DNA of 64,000 bases from CAZQQN01 sp964595485 (lineage in GTDB: Bacteria; Bacteroidota; Bacteroidia; CAILMK01; CAYYUA01). The notes beneath the pieces are model-generated. The model saw nothing but the letters and a program-made list of their open reading frames with translations, ran no database searches and was not told where the DNA came from. Location: NCBI GenBank assembly GCA_964595485.1, contig CAZQQN010000002.1:1-64000 (forward strand). Reading direction: 5' to 3'. The translations under genes were made by a program, and so were the position numbers. Every line of letters begins with the position of its first letter. Within the stretch, counting starts at the first letter, position 1. Below, one piece after another: positions 8,724-17,600 of this stretch.

Positions 8724-9365
8724 CTATTGCAGCTTTTTTGAGGTCAATAACCTTATCCTGCGCTTTTTGGATTCAAAAATTCCGTTTGTTCTGAAAGATG
8801 GTAAAAGCTTACGCATATAGGTTTTAGAAACACCTGATAGATCCGCAATATCCTCCGGACTTAACGGTATGTTTAGATAACGATCTTTGTCAACACCAAA
8901 ACTTTCTGCTAAATAAAACACAAAGGCTTTTATGGTCCGATAAGCATCATGACTGTGTATATCTGATAATTGTTTTTCAATTAGTCCTATTTGTTTATTC
9001 ATTTGACTCAGTATTTCAAAGCCAACACCGGGGTTTTGGTTAATCATCCTAAAGTAAAGGTCACTGGATAAAAAGCCAGCTTTTCCCTCTGATAAAGCTA
9101 TGGCAGAAATACTGTGCTTTGAATCCTTTTGGAAAAAATCATTAATACCCAGAAAATCCCCTTTATCCGCAAGATATAGCGTAAAGGTTTCCCCGGCATT
9201 TATTTGCTGTACCTTGACAATGCCTTCAAGTAGGTAATAAATACCGGATATGGCATCCCCTTGCACGAATAGCAGGTTTTCTTTTGAAAAGGAGATGATA
9301 CTTTGCCTAAAATAACTTTGCAAAATCGTCTGATCATCCGTTGGACCAGATTGATAGTCAATCAT
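8724..9365 (-). CDS. Crp/Fnr-family transcriptional regulator
   Basis: A 213-residue DNA-binding regulator with a cyclic-nucleotide-binding-type beta-roll (about 15-120) and a C-terminal winged helix-turn-helix, whose recognition helix lies in EDIADLSGVSKTYMRKLLPS (about 170-190). The cAMP-contacting residues of E. coli CRP are not obvious, and there is no N-terminal cysteine cluster of FNR type, so the effector is unknown. The ATG at 9365 is preferred over a TTG at 9386. It lies just upstream of the symporter-GNAT-racemase operon on the same strand and is a plausible local regulator of it. Confidence 0.85.
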   Translation of the reverse strand: MIDYQSGPTDDQTILQSYFRQSIISFSKENLLFVQGDAISGIYYLLEGIVKVQQINAGETFTLYLADKGDFLGINDFFQKDSKHSISAIALSEGKAGFLSSDLYFRMINQNPGVGFEILSQMNKQIGLIEKQLSDIHSHDAYRTIKAFVFYLAESFGVDKDRYLNIPLSPEDIADLSGVSKTYMRKLLPSFRTNGIFESKKRRIRLLTSKKLQ

Positions 9366-9619
9366 TTTAACAATCTTTTCCCGCAAAGGAATGCTCCGGG
9401 TTAACCTTTTTCAATGATTTTAATCATGATTCTTTGTTTTTTTCCATTCAATTTTTTGCTGATTTTAGGCTTTATTTATCAGCTATTTAGCCTAATTTTT
9501 TTGTAAAACCGCTTAATAATGGAACGATATTTTGCTTTTCGGTTTTGCCGATAAGAGAATGGGAAATATTTCAGGTTAATAATTCGGAACTTTTTTGAAT
9601 TAATTGGGTACCTGATTTC

Positions 9620-9649
9620 TTGTAAAATTGAACTGAAAATTTATATTCG
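9620..9649 (+). promoter_or_regulatory. Probable Bacteroidota-type promoter for the DUF2795 gene
   Basis: TTG at 9620-9622 (in cttg), then 19 bp, then TATATTCG at 9642-9649, which matches seven of eight positions of the Bacteroidota -7 box TAnnTTTG. The ATG at 9679 follows about 30 bp later. The surrounding 9366-9678 region is very A/T-rich and otherwise empty, and separates this gene from the divergent Crp/Fnr gene. Confidence 0.45.
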
Positions 9650-9678
9650 CAAAGAGACAAGCAAAAAGCGGAAGGTTT

Positions 9679-9900
9679 ATGTATTGGACAGTAGAATTAG
9701 CCTCTTATTTAGATGATGCGCCATGGCCCGCAACGAAGGATGAGTTAATTGATTATGCCATTCGGTCAGGGGCGCCTTTAGAATTGATTGAGAATCTGCA
9801 AGAGCTAGAGGATGATGGAGAACCTTATGAAAATATTGAGGAAATCTGGCCGGATTATCCTTCTCATGATGAGTACTTCTTTAATGAAGATGAGCTTTAG
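9679..9900 (+). CDS. DUF2795 domain protein (small acidic)
   Basis: A 73-residue, strongly acidic protein (MYWTVELASYLDDAPWPATKDELIDYAIRSG is its recognisable N-terminal half, residues 1-31). The N-terminal part fits DUF2795, a short helical domain of unknown function; the acidic C-terminal tail rich in Glu, Asp and Tyr is common in Bacteroidota members. It is an isolated single-gene unit with its own likely promoter. Nothing shows a biochemical role. Confidence 0.8.
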   Translation: MYWTVELASYLDDAPWPATKDELIDYAIRSGAPLELIENLQELEDDGEPYENIEEIWPDYPSHDEYFFNEDEL

Positions 9901-9984
9901 CTTGGCTGGATGAAAAATACCATTCTGGCCAAGCCAAGCCGGTGACATTACCATTGGCTTTCACAACTGTTTCGACTGCCGCAA

Positions 9985-11925
9985 TTAGTCAAAAAACATC
10001 CATCGGATACCAGCGGCAAATGTCCTCGGGTATATGGGATAATCCGGTGCAATTAGGTAATTGTCTCCTGAGAAGCCCTGGTTCACATGTTGGACTTTAA
10101 CAAATCCCCGGAAGTCACCTAACCGGATATTTAAAAATACATCAAAGAAGGGATAGTCACCTATTTCCTGTCTTGATTGAACGTAAAAAATATTGTATTC
10201 CGGGAAATAAGCCCTTCCCAAATACCGTTGGTTATACCGAAAATCAATACCGGTTGATATTTGTAAATTTTTGTCGAAAAAGTGGTTTTTATAAAACAAA
10301 CTACTCCGAATAACCCATTCAGGCCTATTTAAGATTTCATTTTCAGGCGAATATTGAAACAAAAAGTCATTGGCCAAGTGGAAAGGGCCAATCTGATAAT
10401 GATGGTTAACCTCGCTTGCTAACTGCCTAACAGGCGCTTCTCTTTGCTGAGGTTGAATATCGCTTCCAAAATACGTATAATTATTGATCAGCGTAAAATG
10501 AACCTTAGCGGTTAAATCCGTTTTATTTTGATCATATTCGGCATAAACGCGGTTTATTAGGGGATTCTTAAAATCATTGTTCCAACGAAGGTGATTGCTT
10601 TCCATTTGATTCTTCAGCAATGCCGGATGACGCCTTTGAATCTTATGACCAAAGCGAATAACCTTCATAGAATCCAATTTTAAGTTCAATACCTGATGGG
10701 ATTTGAAATCACCCTGGTACCGACCTAAAGGAAAAAACTGACTTTTAGCCTTGAAATGGTGGTTCCCAAAAGGGAGCCGAATCTTACCCTTCAGCCGGAG
10801 ATTTTGAAAATTTTCCTGGCCATTACCCTGACCAAATTGCCTGAAATTTAATTCAGCGCCAGCCCTGAAATTAAATTTTTCACGCTTTTGGGTATCTATT
10901 TTGTTAAAATTGCTAATGGCAAATTCATTGGTCAACACAGACTGGTAAAATGTGTCTCGCGTTTGGGAAGAATCGTCATTGTATATAGATGGGTAGAAAC
11001 CTGGATTCTCAGATAAACTATTATCTTTATAACCGTAAGAGGATCGTTCAAGACCAATATTATGGTGAAAATGTAAACGATCTTTGATCGTTTTTTGGAC
11101 AAACGTGTCTTGCTCTTTGAATACGGTATCAATCTTTTCAGCCCCTAAAAAGAAAAAATGGTCATAATTGAAGGCATTATGCTGACTTTTTTCTTTAGCA
11201 TCACTAAGCTTTACAGCGGCCCTGTTTCGGGTACCGCTTGATAAATTTCGAAACTCTTTGAAACTACTCAAACCCCCATTTTCCCTGTTTTCGAAATTGT
11301 TCAGAATTCCGCTGGCAAACCCATGGTACCGCCCATTGGGTGTTTGAAAATGGGTGTTTAACGCTATTTTTGTTTGATCAGTTGTTTGATTCAGGTAACG
11401 CCCCTGTGAATTTCTTCTTGTAAAATGAATGGCTGCATTCCAGAATGGGGTTATGTTACGGGCATGCACTCCACTTATATCTTCCTGGTTGCCACTGAAT
11501 CGCTGATTAAACTTAACATGCGTAAATGGTGTGTAGGAATCGTAGAAAGGAAGCGTACGCGAGTTGTAACGGTAAATATCATAGTGGTTAAGCCCTGTAT
11601 AGAAAGTGCCGTCCGTAAATGGATCTAGCTTAAGGCTGAAGGTGGGAGATCCGTAATTGCCTAAATTTTCACCAAAATTCCCTTTTTCATAAATAGGGTT
11701 GTAGCGCTGAGTAAAATCAAGACCCGTATCAATCCCCTTAAAACTGCCGGGTTTATTACGGAATTTTTTAATAGTAGTATATTGGGTTTGAGGCCCTCTC
11801 CTGGTTGTATCTTTTAAATCCTGACCAACAAGATAAATGGGGGAAAAAAACAATAAAAGCAGAATGGACCCTGTAAATGATTTTAGCTTACTTACCTTTA
11901 ACAACTTTGATAACACGGGATCCAT
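9985..11925 (-). CDS. Putative outer-membrane porin (Porin_10-like)
   Basis: A 646-residue exported protein. A basic N-terminus and hydrophobic stretch (about 17-34, ending LVGQ) form a signal peptide, followed by alternating aromatic/hydrophobic strands over the rest, ending in RWMFFD with a terminal aromatic pattern typical of beta-barrels. It matches the Bacteroidota putative-porin family (Porin_10). There is no TonB plug domain. The start overlaps the 3' end of the upstream LVIVD-repeat gene by 38 bp; a TTG at codon 8 is an alternative start. Probably a passive pore in the outer membrane; solute unknown. Confidence 0.8.
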   Translation of the reverse strand: MDPVLSKLLKVSKLKSFTGSILLLLFFSPIYLVGQDLKDTTRRGPQTQYTTIKKFRNKPGSFKGIDTGLDFTQRYNPIYEKGNFGENLGNYGSPTFSLKLDPFTDGTFYTGLNHYDIYRYNSRTLPFYDSYTPFTHVKFNQRFSGNQEDISGVHARNITPFWNAAIHFTRRNSQGRYLNQTTDQTKIALNTHFQTPNGRYHGFASGILNNFENRENGGLSSFKEFRNLSSGTRNRAAVKLSDAKEKSQHNAFNYDHFFFLGAEKIDTVFKEQDTFVQKTIKDRLHFHHNIGLERSSYGYKDNSLSENPGFYPSIYNDDSSQTRDTFYQSVLTNEFAISNFNKIDTQKREKFNFRAGAELNFRQFGQGNGQENFQNLRLKGKIRLPFGNHHFKAKSQFFPLGRYQGDFKSHQVLNLKLDSMKVIRFGHKIQRRHPALLKNQMESNHLRWNNDFKNPLINRVYAEYDQNKTDLTAKVHFTLINNYTYFGSDIQPQQREAPVRQLASEVNHHYQIGPFHLANDFLFQYSPENEILNRPEWVIRSSLFYKNHFFDKNLQISTGIDFRYNQRYLGRAYFPEYNIFYVQSRQEIGDYPFFDVFLNIRLGDFRGFVKVQHVNQGFSGDNYLIAPDYPIYPRTFAAGIRWMFFD

Positions 11926-13342
11926 CCTTGGAATTTATTTTAAGCAAATATACGCCTTCCGCTAAATGACCAAAATCACTGATCTCAATTGCTTGCTCGC
12001 CTACAGGCAAAAACTCTTCCGATTTGAAATACTTTTTTCCACTTGGATCAATTAGTTCTATTCCAATGGTTTGCTTTTCATCATTCTCTACCTGGAATAT
12101 CAGTTTATCCTGGAATGGATTTGGCTCGACACCCACATTAAATTGAATAGGATCCGTTTCAAAAGTATCTTTACGCTTATGGGTTATGGTCGTATCCACT
12201 TCTAAAAGGAATAGACCATTGGTTTGGTCAGAAGCTGCAATCGTGCCGGATGGGTAAAAAGGATAAACACCCCAGCATCCTTGAAAGCCCGAGTATTCAT
12301 TTTCATCATTTTGGGGATAGGTATCATACCCTTTAAAATGTTTTATATTGCCCGGCTCACTGATGTCAAAAACCTGAACTCCTTCATGGTAATAGGATAC
12401 ATAAGCATAGTCACCCTTTATTAGTGGGTTGTGTGGAATGGAACCCTCCTGGTAATTCTTCCCGAATTTGTCCAGGAATGTAGGGTTTTTTAGTTCAGAA
12501 ATATCAAAGCTTTTAAGGGGGTTACCATGGTTTTCGTCAGCAAAAACCAGGGCTTGGCCATTATTCGTAAGCCAAGAGCTGTGGTTATAGCCTTTAAAAG
12601 GATACTGGGTAATCGCGGATATTACAAAAGGGCTGTCAGGAATCTGATAATCAATCATATAAAAGCCTGACCTGGCGGCCGAAGCATAAACAATGTTATC
12701 TTTGGCAAAAACATCATGAAAATTGTCTATTCCTTGCGCTGAGGGAAGGTCTTTGGACTCAAGATTATGCAGAAGTGATGGATCCTCCGGATTGCTTGTT
12801 ACTGAGAGTACAGATAAAAGATAACTGCTCTCAGTTGTTTGGTTAGAAACTAAGTAAAGACGTCCACCATCCTGGTAAATGTTATGAGCATTCATACAAA
12901 ACTCATTACTATCATAAACCTTATGCACAGAATCAGGTAAATACTGTAGATCAAAAGCTTTCAGGGAAGACCTCAGCCCCTCATCGGCAACGGCATAACA
13001 GTAGTTCCGGTAAGTCGCAAAATCGCGGTGAATAGCATTGGGGTAATTGCCCTCAACAACATCAGCAACTTTTGGCTCTTCAGGCTCCGAGATATCGATG
13101 AAATATATAGAATCTATACTTCCCATAATAGCGTACTCACTGCCATCAGGACCGACCCATCCCCAAATCTCATTGAAGGTTTGGTTGCCGAGTGATCTTA
13201 GTGAATCATTATCCCAATTCCCCGTTTTTTTAAGGGATACTACTGTGTCGGTTTCCTGGGAAACATTTTGGGCGTTAGCCAATCCATGCAGCAATGGAAT
13301 TAGGCTTAAAATGAAAACGAAACTGCTAAAAATGCCCTTCAT
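11888..13342 (-). CDS. Choice-of-anchor B (LVIVD-repeat) T9SS-secreted protein
   Basis: A 484-residue secreted protein. A signal peptide (1-24, ending ANA) is followed by a propeller-like series of LVIVD-type repeats, each with a strand such as IYFIDISEPEEP, LKSFDISELKNP or VQVFDISEPGN, as in the choice-of-anchor B family. The last 80 residues (VGVEPNPFQDKLIFQVEN... VYLLKINS) form a T9SS type A sorting domain, so the protein should cross the outer membrane through the type IX system and end up on the cell surface or outside. Its 3' end overlaps the porin gene, so the two are made together. Ligand unknown. Confidence 0.85.
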   Translation of the reverse strand: MKGIFSSFVFILSLIPLLHGLANAQNVSQETDTVVSLKKTGNWDNDSLRSLGNQTFNEIWGWVGPDGSEYAIMGSIDSIYFIDISEPEEPKVADVVEGNYPNAIHRDFATYRNYCYAVADEGLRSSLKAFDLQYLPDSVHKVYDSNEFCMNAHNIYQDGGRLYLVSNQTTESSYLLSVLSVTSNPEDPSLLHNLESKDLPSAQGIDNFHDVFAKDNIVYASAARSGFYMIDYQIPDSPFVISAITQYPFKGYNHSSWLTNNGQALVFADENHGNPLKSFDISELKNPTFLDKFGKNYQEGSIPHNPLIKGDYAYVSYYHEGVQVFDISEPGNIKHFKGYDTYPQNDENEYSGFQGCWGVYPFYPSGTIAASDQTNGLFLLEVDTTITHKRKDTFETDPIQFNVGVEPNPFQDKLIFQVENDEKQTIGIELIDPSGKKYFKSEEFLPVGEQAIEISDFGHLAEGVYLLKINSKDGSRVIKVVKGK

Positions 13343-13512
13343 ATAAATTGCTTAGGTTAAGCATCTCATTTGGTAACCTTTTAAGTTGAAATTTTTTGAG
13401 GCACACTGGTATCAACATACAGCAGTCATTAAAAGTGCCTTGAAAAGTTCCTAACAGGCTTTCTTAAATCAAAAGAAAAGCTATAAGGTTTTACCATTGG
13501 TTTAACCGAAAC

Positions 13513-14325
13513 TTACAGCCGTTCTATGAGAGACTTCATGATAAAAGTCATGCGCGGCTCAATATCATTAGCAGCCGCAATAACGTCCTCAAGGGTGACG
13601 GGTTCTAACTCATCATGGAAACCTTCATCAGTTATAGCAGACATGGCGAAACAAGGCAAGTGCATATGGCGTGCGGTTATTACCTCTGGTATTGTAGACA
13701 TGCCAATGGTATCTGCCCCAATGGTTCTAATATATTTATACTCAGCCCTTGTCTCCAGATTAGGCCCCTGAATACTGGCATAAACGCCAGTATGAATGCG
13801 CATATCATTCTCTTGTGCAATCTTAACCGCCTCTTCAACCCATTGTTTTTTATAGGGTTCACTCATGTCTGGAAACCTATCACCCATCTCATCTATATTC
13901 TCACCCCTTAGCGGGTTATCAGGCAACAAATTAATGTGATCATTGATAATCATCATATCCCCGGTTTTCATCTCTGGATTTACGGATCCGCATGCATTCG
14001 ATATGAATAAGCCTTGAATACCCATAAATCGCATTAGTCGGATGGGAAAGGTCAATTCTTGCATTGAATACCCTTCATAGTAGTGAAAACGCCCCTGCAT
14101 CGCAATGATTTGCTTCCCACCAAGTTCTCCAAGTACCAGCTGGCCTTGATGGCTTTGAACAGTGGAAACCGGGAAATTGGGCAGGTCTCCATAATGAAAG
14201 GTCTTATGAACATTAACCTCATCAACCAAAGCCCCCAGGCCAGTACCCAGAATAATACCATATTCCGGATTAATGTCAGTTCTTGCTTGAATGAAGTGGG
14301 CGGTTTCTTTGATTTTTTCGTACAT
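13513..14325 (-). CDS. punA: Purine nucleoside phosphorylase (trimeric class)
   Basis: A 270-residue cytosolic enzyme that splits purine nucleosides with phosphate to give free base and ribose 1-phosphate, for purine salvage. The family blocks are in order: GTGLGAL (phosphate site, about 27-33), SHQGQL, QGRFHYYEGYS, NACGSVNPEMKTGDMM, and GPNLETRAEYKYI followed by GMSTIPEV near the purine site. Length is that of the trimeric class. Its first 50 bp overlap the end of lpxK, on the same strand, so it is read from the lpxK transcript; the functional link between the two is not obvious. Confidence 0.92.
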   Translation of the reverse strand: MYEKIKETAHFIQARTDINPEYGIILGTGLGALVDEVNVHKTFHYGDLPNFPVSTVQSHQGQLVLGELGGKQIIAMQGRFHYYEGYSMQELTFPIRLMRFMGIQGLFISNACGSVNPEMKTGDMMIINDHINLLPDNPLRGENIDEMGDRFPDMSEPYKKQWVEEAVKIAQENDMRIHTGVYASIQGPNLETRAEYKYIRTIGADTIGMSTIPEVITARHMHLPCFAMSAITDEGFHDELEPVTLEDVIAAANDIEPRMTFIMKSLIERL

Positions 14326-15376
14326 AATTTATTATCCTTTTATCAAAATTAGTTGTGTCATCAGTCTGGTGGAAACCAATTTCCATAGGCAGGTAATAAA
14401 GCGGAAGCTGTTTGAATTGCTGAGCAACCTCACTATCCTGTAAACGCTTAGCATCTTTTTCGGTGGTAACAACGGCTTTTTCCTTTACAAAAATGTCTTT
14501 ATAACGCTTGGCAACTTTTCTGTAGTCCTTTTGGGAAAAAATTTTGTGGTCCGCAAATTTAACCAAATCCACTGCTTTACATTTTCTCTCCAGGTGACTC
14601 TTTAACGGTACCGGGTTGGCAATTCCAGTAAAAACCACAAGCTTATATTCCTCAAAATCTTTGACAGGGAAAGTTTTTGATGGATTATGAAAATCTACCA
14701 AATCCCCGTAGGTAATATAAGTAAAATACAAATCCTGGTTTTTAAGCGGTTTGATTTCCTCTTTCAAGCGGCCAACTTCAAAAGGCGATAAAACCACTAA
14801 AGATTTAGTAGCCACAATAATATCAGCCCTTTTTTTACTATTTTTAGGCTCTCTTAAATTACCGGCCGGCAGCAACCAATCATCAGTAAAAGGTCTCGAA
14901 TACTGCGTGGTCAGAATATTCAATCCGGGTTTTATAAAACGATTCTGAAACGCATCATCCAGAATAACAACATCCACTCTTGACATCTCTTTAATGACTT
15001 TCCGAACCGCTTTTACCCTGTTCTCCGATACAATAACCGTTAAACCCGGAAACTTTTGCTTCAACTGAAAAGGTTCGTCTCCTATATCTCTTGCTGTATG
15101 TTGTTGGTCAGCTATGATAAGCCCTTTTTTTTGCCTCTTGTACCCTCGGCTTATAATGACCGGTGTGAAATTTTCTTCCTGAAGGATACGGACCAGGTAT
15201 TCTGCTAAGGGCGTTTTGCCGGTTCCTCCTGTAGCAATATTGCCAATACCAATAACAGGGATATCAAACTTTCTTTCAGGTAAGATACCGATGTTAAATA
15301 AAAGGTTCCTGAACCTCATAATGAACCCATACAATAGCGCAAAAGGAAGGAATATGATTCGTAGGAGGAGTTTCAA
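14276..15376 (-). CDS. lpxK: Tetraacyldisaccharide 4'-kinase (lipid A synthesis)
   Basis: A 366-residue inner-membrane-associated kinase that phosphorylates the 4' position of the tetraacyldisaccharide 1-phosphate lipid A precursor. The N-terminal LLRIIFLPFALLYGF membrane anchor and the P-loop GNIATGGTGKTPLAEYL (about 45-61) are diagnostic, with DDAFQ further on. The start is a TTG at 15376; no in-frame ATG precedes it, and the first internal ATG (residue 20) would remove the anchor. It indicates an LPS-type outer membrane. A TAAATTTG box lies 28 bp upstream (15411-15404 on the minus strand). Confidence 0.92.
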   Translation of the reverse strand: MKLLLRIIFLPFALLYGFIMRFRNLLFNIGILPERKFDIPVIGIGNIATGGTGKTPLAEYLVRILQEENFTPVIISRGYKRQKKGLIIADQQHTARDIGDEPFQLKQKFPGLTVIVSENRVKAVRKVIKEMSRVDVVILDDAFQNRFIKPGLNILTTQYSRPFTDDWLLPAGNLREPKNSKKRADIIVATKSLVVLSPFEVGRLKEEIKPLKNQDLYFTYITYGDLVDFHNPSKTFPVKDFEEYKLVVFTGIANPVPLKSHLERKCKAVDLVKFADHKIFSQKDYRKVAKRYKDIFVKEKAVVTTEKDAKRLQDSEVAQQFKQLPLYYLPMEIGFHQTDDTTNFDKRIINYVRKNQRNRPLHSSKN

Positions 15377-15403
15377 GGTTTTAAGATATTAATTAGCAAG
15401 GGC

Positions 15404-15411
15404 CAAATTTA
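15404..15411 (-). promoter_or_regulatory. Possible -7 box for lpxK-punA
   Basis: The minus strand reads TAAATTTG, an exact match to the Bacteroidota -7 consensus TAnnTTTG, 28 bp before the lpxK start. The nearest TTG further upstream is 24 bp away, longer than usual, so this is only a partial promoter match. Confidence 0.3.
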
Positions 15412-15606
15412 CCTAATAATCTAAACATTTGCTTTCAATCGCCTTTTATAAGGAATAAACAATTCAAATCGATTCCAAATAAAGAATAAATCTATAGGAT
15501 ACATTATCCTCAAGTAATCACTGATCGGACCACTGAAGTGTTAGTCAATATTAAAATCATTGATAAGTCAAAGGCTCCTAATCAATTACTTCCCCTGCAA
15601 AATCCT

Positions 15607-15614
15607 TACCTTTG
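15607..15614 (+). promoter_or_regulatory. Possible -7 box for the NIF3-zinc ribbon operon
   Basis: TACCTTTG matches TAnnTTTG exactly, 38 bp before the ATG at 15652. No good -33 TTG element is seen at the usual distance, so confidence is limited. Confidence 0.35.
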
Positions 15615-15651
15615 CCATCTTCTTTGCCATTGACCAAGAACGTTGCAAATA

Positions 15652-16767
15652 ATGCAAATCAGCGACATTACTGATTTTCTCGAATCTATTGCCCCTCTGC
15701 ACCTGCAGGAATCATTTGATAATTCCGGCTTGCTAATTGGGCATCCTGAAAAAAAGTTGAATAGCGCTTTATTCTGCCTTGACGTAACGGAATCAGTGAT
15801 TAACGAAGCAATAGAAAAGGGATGTGAACTGATCATTGCCCATCATCCGCTAATATTTGACGGACTTTATGGATTAAATGGCAAAAACCATGTTGAAAGA
15901 AACGTTCTAAATGCCGCAAAACACAATATTGCAGTTTATGCAGCCCATACTAACCTTGACAATATTGAATCCGGGGTAAATGCTGAGATAGCCAGAAAAT
16001 TGAACCTGCAGGATTGCAAGGTTCTTAGACCAAAGACTGGCGGGCTTAAAAAGCTTGTTACTTTCTGCCCCAATGTGAAAACCGATTCAGGTGAATATTA
16101 CCCGGGCGTTATTCGGCAAGCGCTTTTCAAAGAGGGTGCGGGTAAAATCGGGGATTATGATCAAACAAGCTTTAACGCTCACGGAAAGGGAACTTTTAAG
16201 CCTCCTGAAAATTCTCAGCCATTTGTAGGCGAAAAAGATCGGATGCATGTCCAGGATGAGATTAGAATAGAAACCGTATTTCCGGCCTACCTTCAAAACA
16301 AAATCATTGAAACATTGAAATCAATTCATCCTTACGAAGACGTGGCCTACGATGTTTATACACTTGATAATGCTTTTGCGCCAACTGGTTCAGGGATGAT
16401 TGGTCATCTTGATAAGCCGCTGGAACCATCGAATTTTCTTGAAATGGTCAAAGAAGCCATGAAAACCTCATGTGTTCGCCATACAGCTTTAAATGAACAA
16501 AAAATCGAAAAAGTTGCCCTATGTGGCGGGGCAGGACGTTTTTTGCTAAAAGATGCCATTAAAGAAGGGGCAGATGCTTTCGTCACATCAGATTTCAAAT
16601 ACCATGATTTTTTTGACGTGGAAGATAAGCTATTGCTTGCTGATATTGGCCATTATGAAAGCGAACAATTTACCATTGATTTATTGTATGGTTGGGTGAA
16701 AAAACATTTCCCCAACTTTGATTTGTATAAAACTGAAGTGAACACAAATCCAATTCATTACTTATGA
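15652..16767 (+). CDS. NIF3-like dinuclear metal-centre protein
   Basis: A 371-residue protein of the NIF3/GTP cyclohydrolase I type 2 family, the long form with a central inserted domain (about 125-230) as in Bacillus YqfO. Metal-binding blocks are visible: IIAHHPLIFDG, AAHTNLDN, and near the C-terminus DIGHYESEQF. The family forms hexameric rings holding two metals per subunit; its physiological reaction remains unsettled. The ATG at 15652 is preferred to a TTG three codons earlier. It shares an ATGA overlap with the zinc-ribbon gene, a pairing conserved in many bacteria. Confidence 0.9.
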   Translation: MQISDITDFLESIAPLHLQESFDNSGLLIGHPEKKLNSALFCLDVTESVINEAIEKGCELIIAHHPLIFDGLYGLNGKNHVERNVLNAAKHNIAVYAAHTNLDNIESGVNAEIARKLNLQDCKVLRPKTGGLKKLVTFCPNVKTDSGEYYPGVIRQALFKEGAGKIGDYDQTSFNAHGKGTFKPPENSQPFVGEKDRMHVQDEIRIETVFPAYLQNKIIETLKSIHPYEDVAYDVYTLDNAFAPTGSGMIGHLDKPLEPSNFLEMVKEAMKTSCVRHTALNEQKIEKVALCGGAGRFLLKDAIKEGADAFVTSDFKYHDFFDVEDKLLLADIGHYESEQFTIDLLYGWVKKHFPNFDLYKTEVNTNPIHYL

Positions 16768-17537
16768 CAGAGACGAAAACTAAAAAAACAACAGAACAAA
16801 GCCTTAGAGAGCTATTTGAGCTCCAGTTGATCGATAGGAAATTAGACAAGATCCGCGCCATTAGAGGTGAGTTGCCAATGGAAGTTCAGGATCTGGAAGA
16901 TGAAATCGCTGGTTTGAAAACTCGCATGGAAAAATTGGATGAGAAAATCCAGGAACTGAATGAAAACATCAACGAGCGGAAAAACAAAATCCAGGAAGCG
17001 CAAGACCTGAAACAAAAGTATGAGAGCCAGCAGGACAATGTTAAGAACAACCGCGAATACCTGGCTTTATCAAAAGAAATAGAGCTGCAGGATCTTGAAG
17101 TCATGGCCTCTCAGAAAAAAATCAAGGATTTTGAGGGGGAACTGAAGGAAAATGAAAATAAGAAAGAAGAGGCTGATACGGAGCTCGAAGAAAAAAACAA
17201 AGAGTTAGAACAGAAGAAAGAAGAACTGGATAACATTATAGCTGAAACCGAGAAAGATGAAAAATACTACCAGGATCTTAGGGAAAAAACGGTTAAAAAA
17301 ATTGAAGAACGGCTCTTTAACGGCTATGAAAATATAAGGAACACCTTTAAAAATGGTTTGGCCGTTGTGACTATTCACCGGGATTCCTGCGGAGGTTGCT
17401 TTAGTGATGTTCCACCTCAGCGGCAGCTGGATGTTCGCCAGTATAAAAAGATAATCATTTGCGAAAATTGTGGGCGGATATTGATTGACCAAGATCTGGC
17501 TGAGGAGGTTCGACAGGAGTTGGATATTGAATTATAG
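16764..17537 (+). CDS. Coiled-coil protein with C-terminal C4 zinc ribbon
   Basis: A 257-residue protein. Residues about 10-175 form one long charged coiled coil (Glu/Lys/Gln rich heptads). A C-terminal zinc ribbon follows, with two cysteine pairs CGGCF and CENCG (about 207-240). This matches the C4-type zinc-ribbon family (PF02591-like), usually encoded beside NIF3, as here with a 4-bp ATGA overlap. It may act as a nucleic-acid or protein tether; function is not established. A strong hairpin-terminator follows 31 bp after the stop. Confidence 0.87.
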   Translation: MTETKTKKTTEQSLRELFELQLIDRKLDKIRAIRGELPMEVQDLEDEIAGLKTRMEKLDEKIQELNENINERKNKIQEAQDLKQKYESQQDNVKNNREYLALSKEIELQDLEVMASQKKIKDFEGELKENENKKEEADTELEEKNKELEQKKEELDNIIAETEKDEKYYQDLREKTVKKIEERLFNGYENIRNTFKNGLAVVTIHRDSCGGCFSDVPPQRQLDVRQYKKIIICENCGRILIDQDLAEEVRQELDIEL

Positions 17538-17567
17538 CAACCATCTTTGAAAAGAATAGCCAGAAAT

Positions 17568-17597
17568 AAATAAGGGCCCGCAATGCGGGCCTATTTG
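17568..17597 (+). terminator. Strong hairpin terminator abutting a start codon
   Basis: ggcccgc (17575-17581) pairs perfectly with gcgggcc (17585-17591) around the loop aat, and flanking AAATA/TATTT extends the stem, followed by a short T-rich run. It fits a rho-independent terminator for the NIF3-zinc ribbon operon. It ends four bases before the ATG of the next gene on the same strand, so it could also act as an attenuator or mask that gene's translation start. Confidence 0.7.
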
Positions 17598-17600
17598 TTT

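Noticed and set aside
9901..9938. Inverted repeat cttggct / agccaag after the DUF2795 gene
   Set aside because: Loop of 24 bases and no T-run; too weak to call a terminator.
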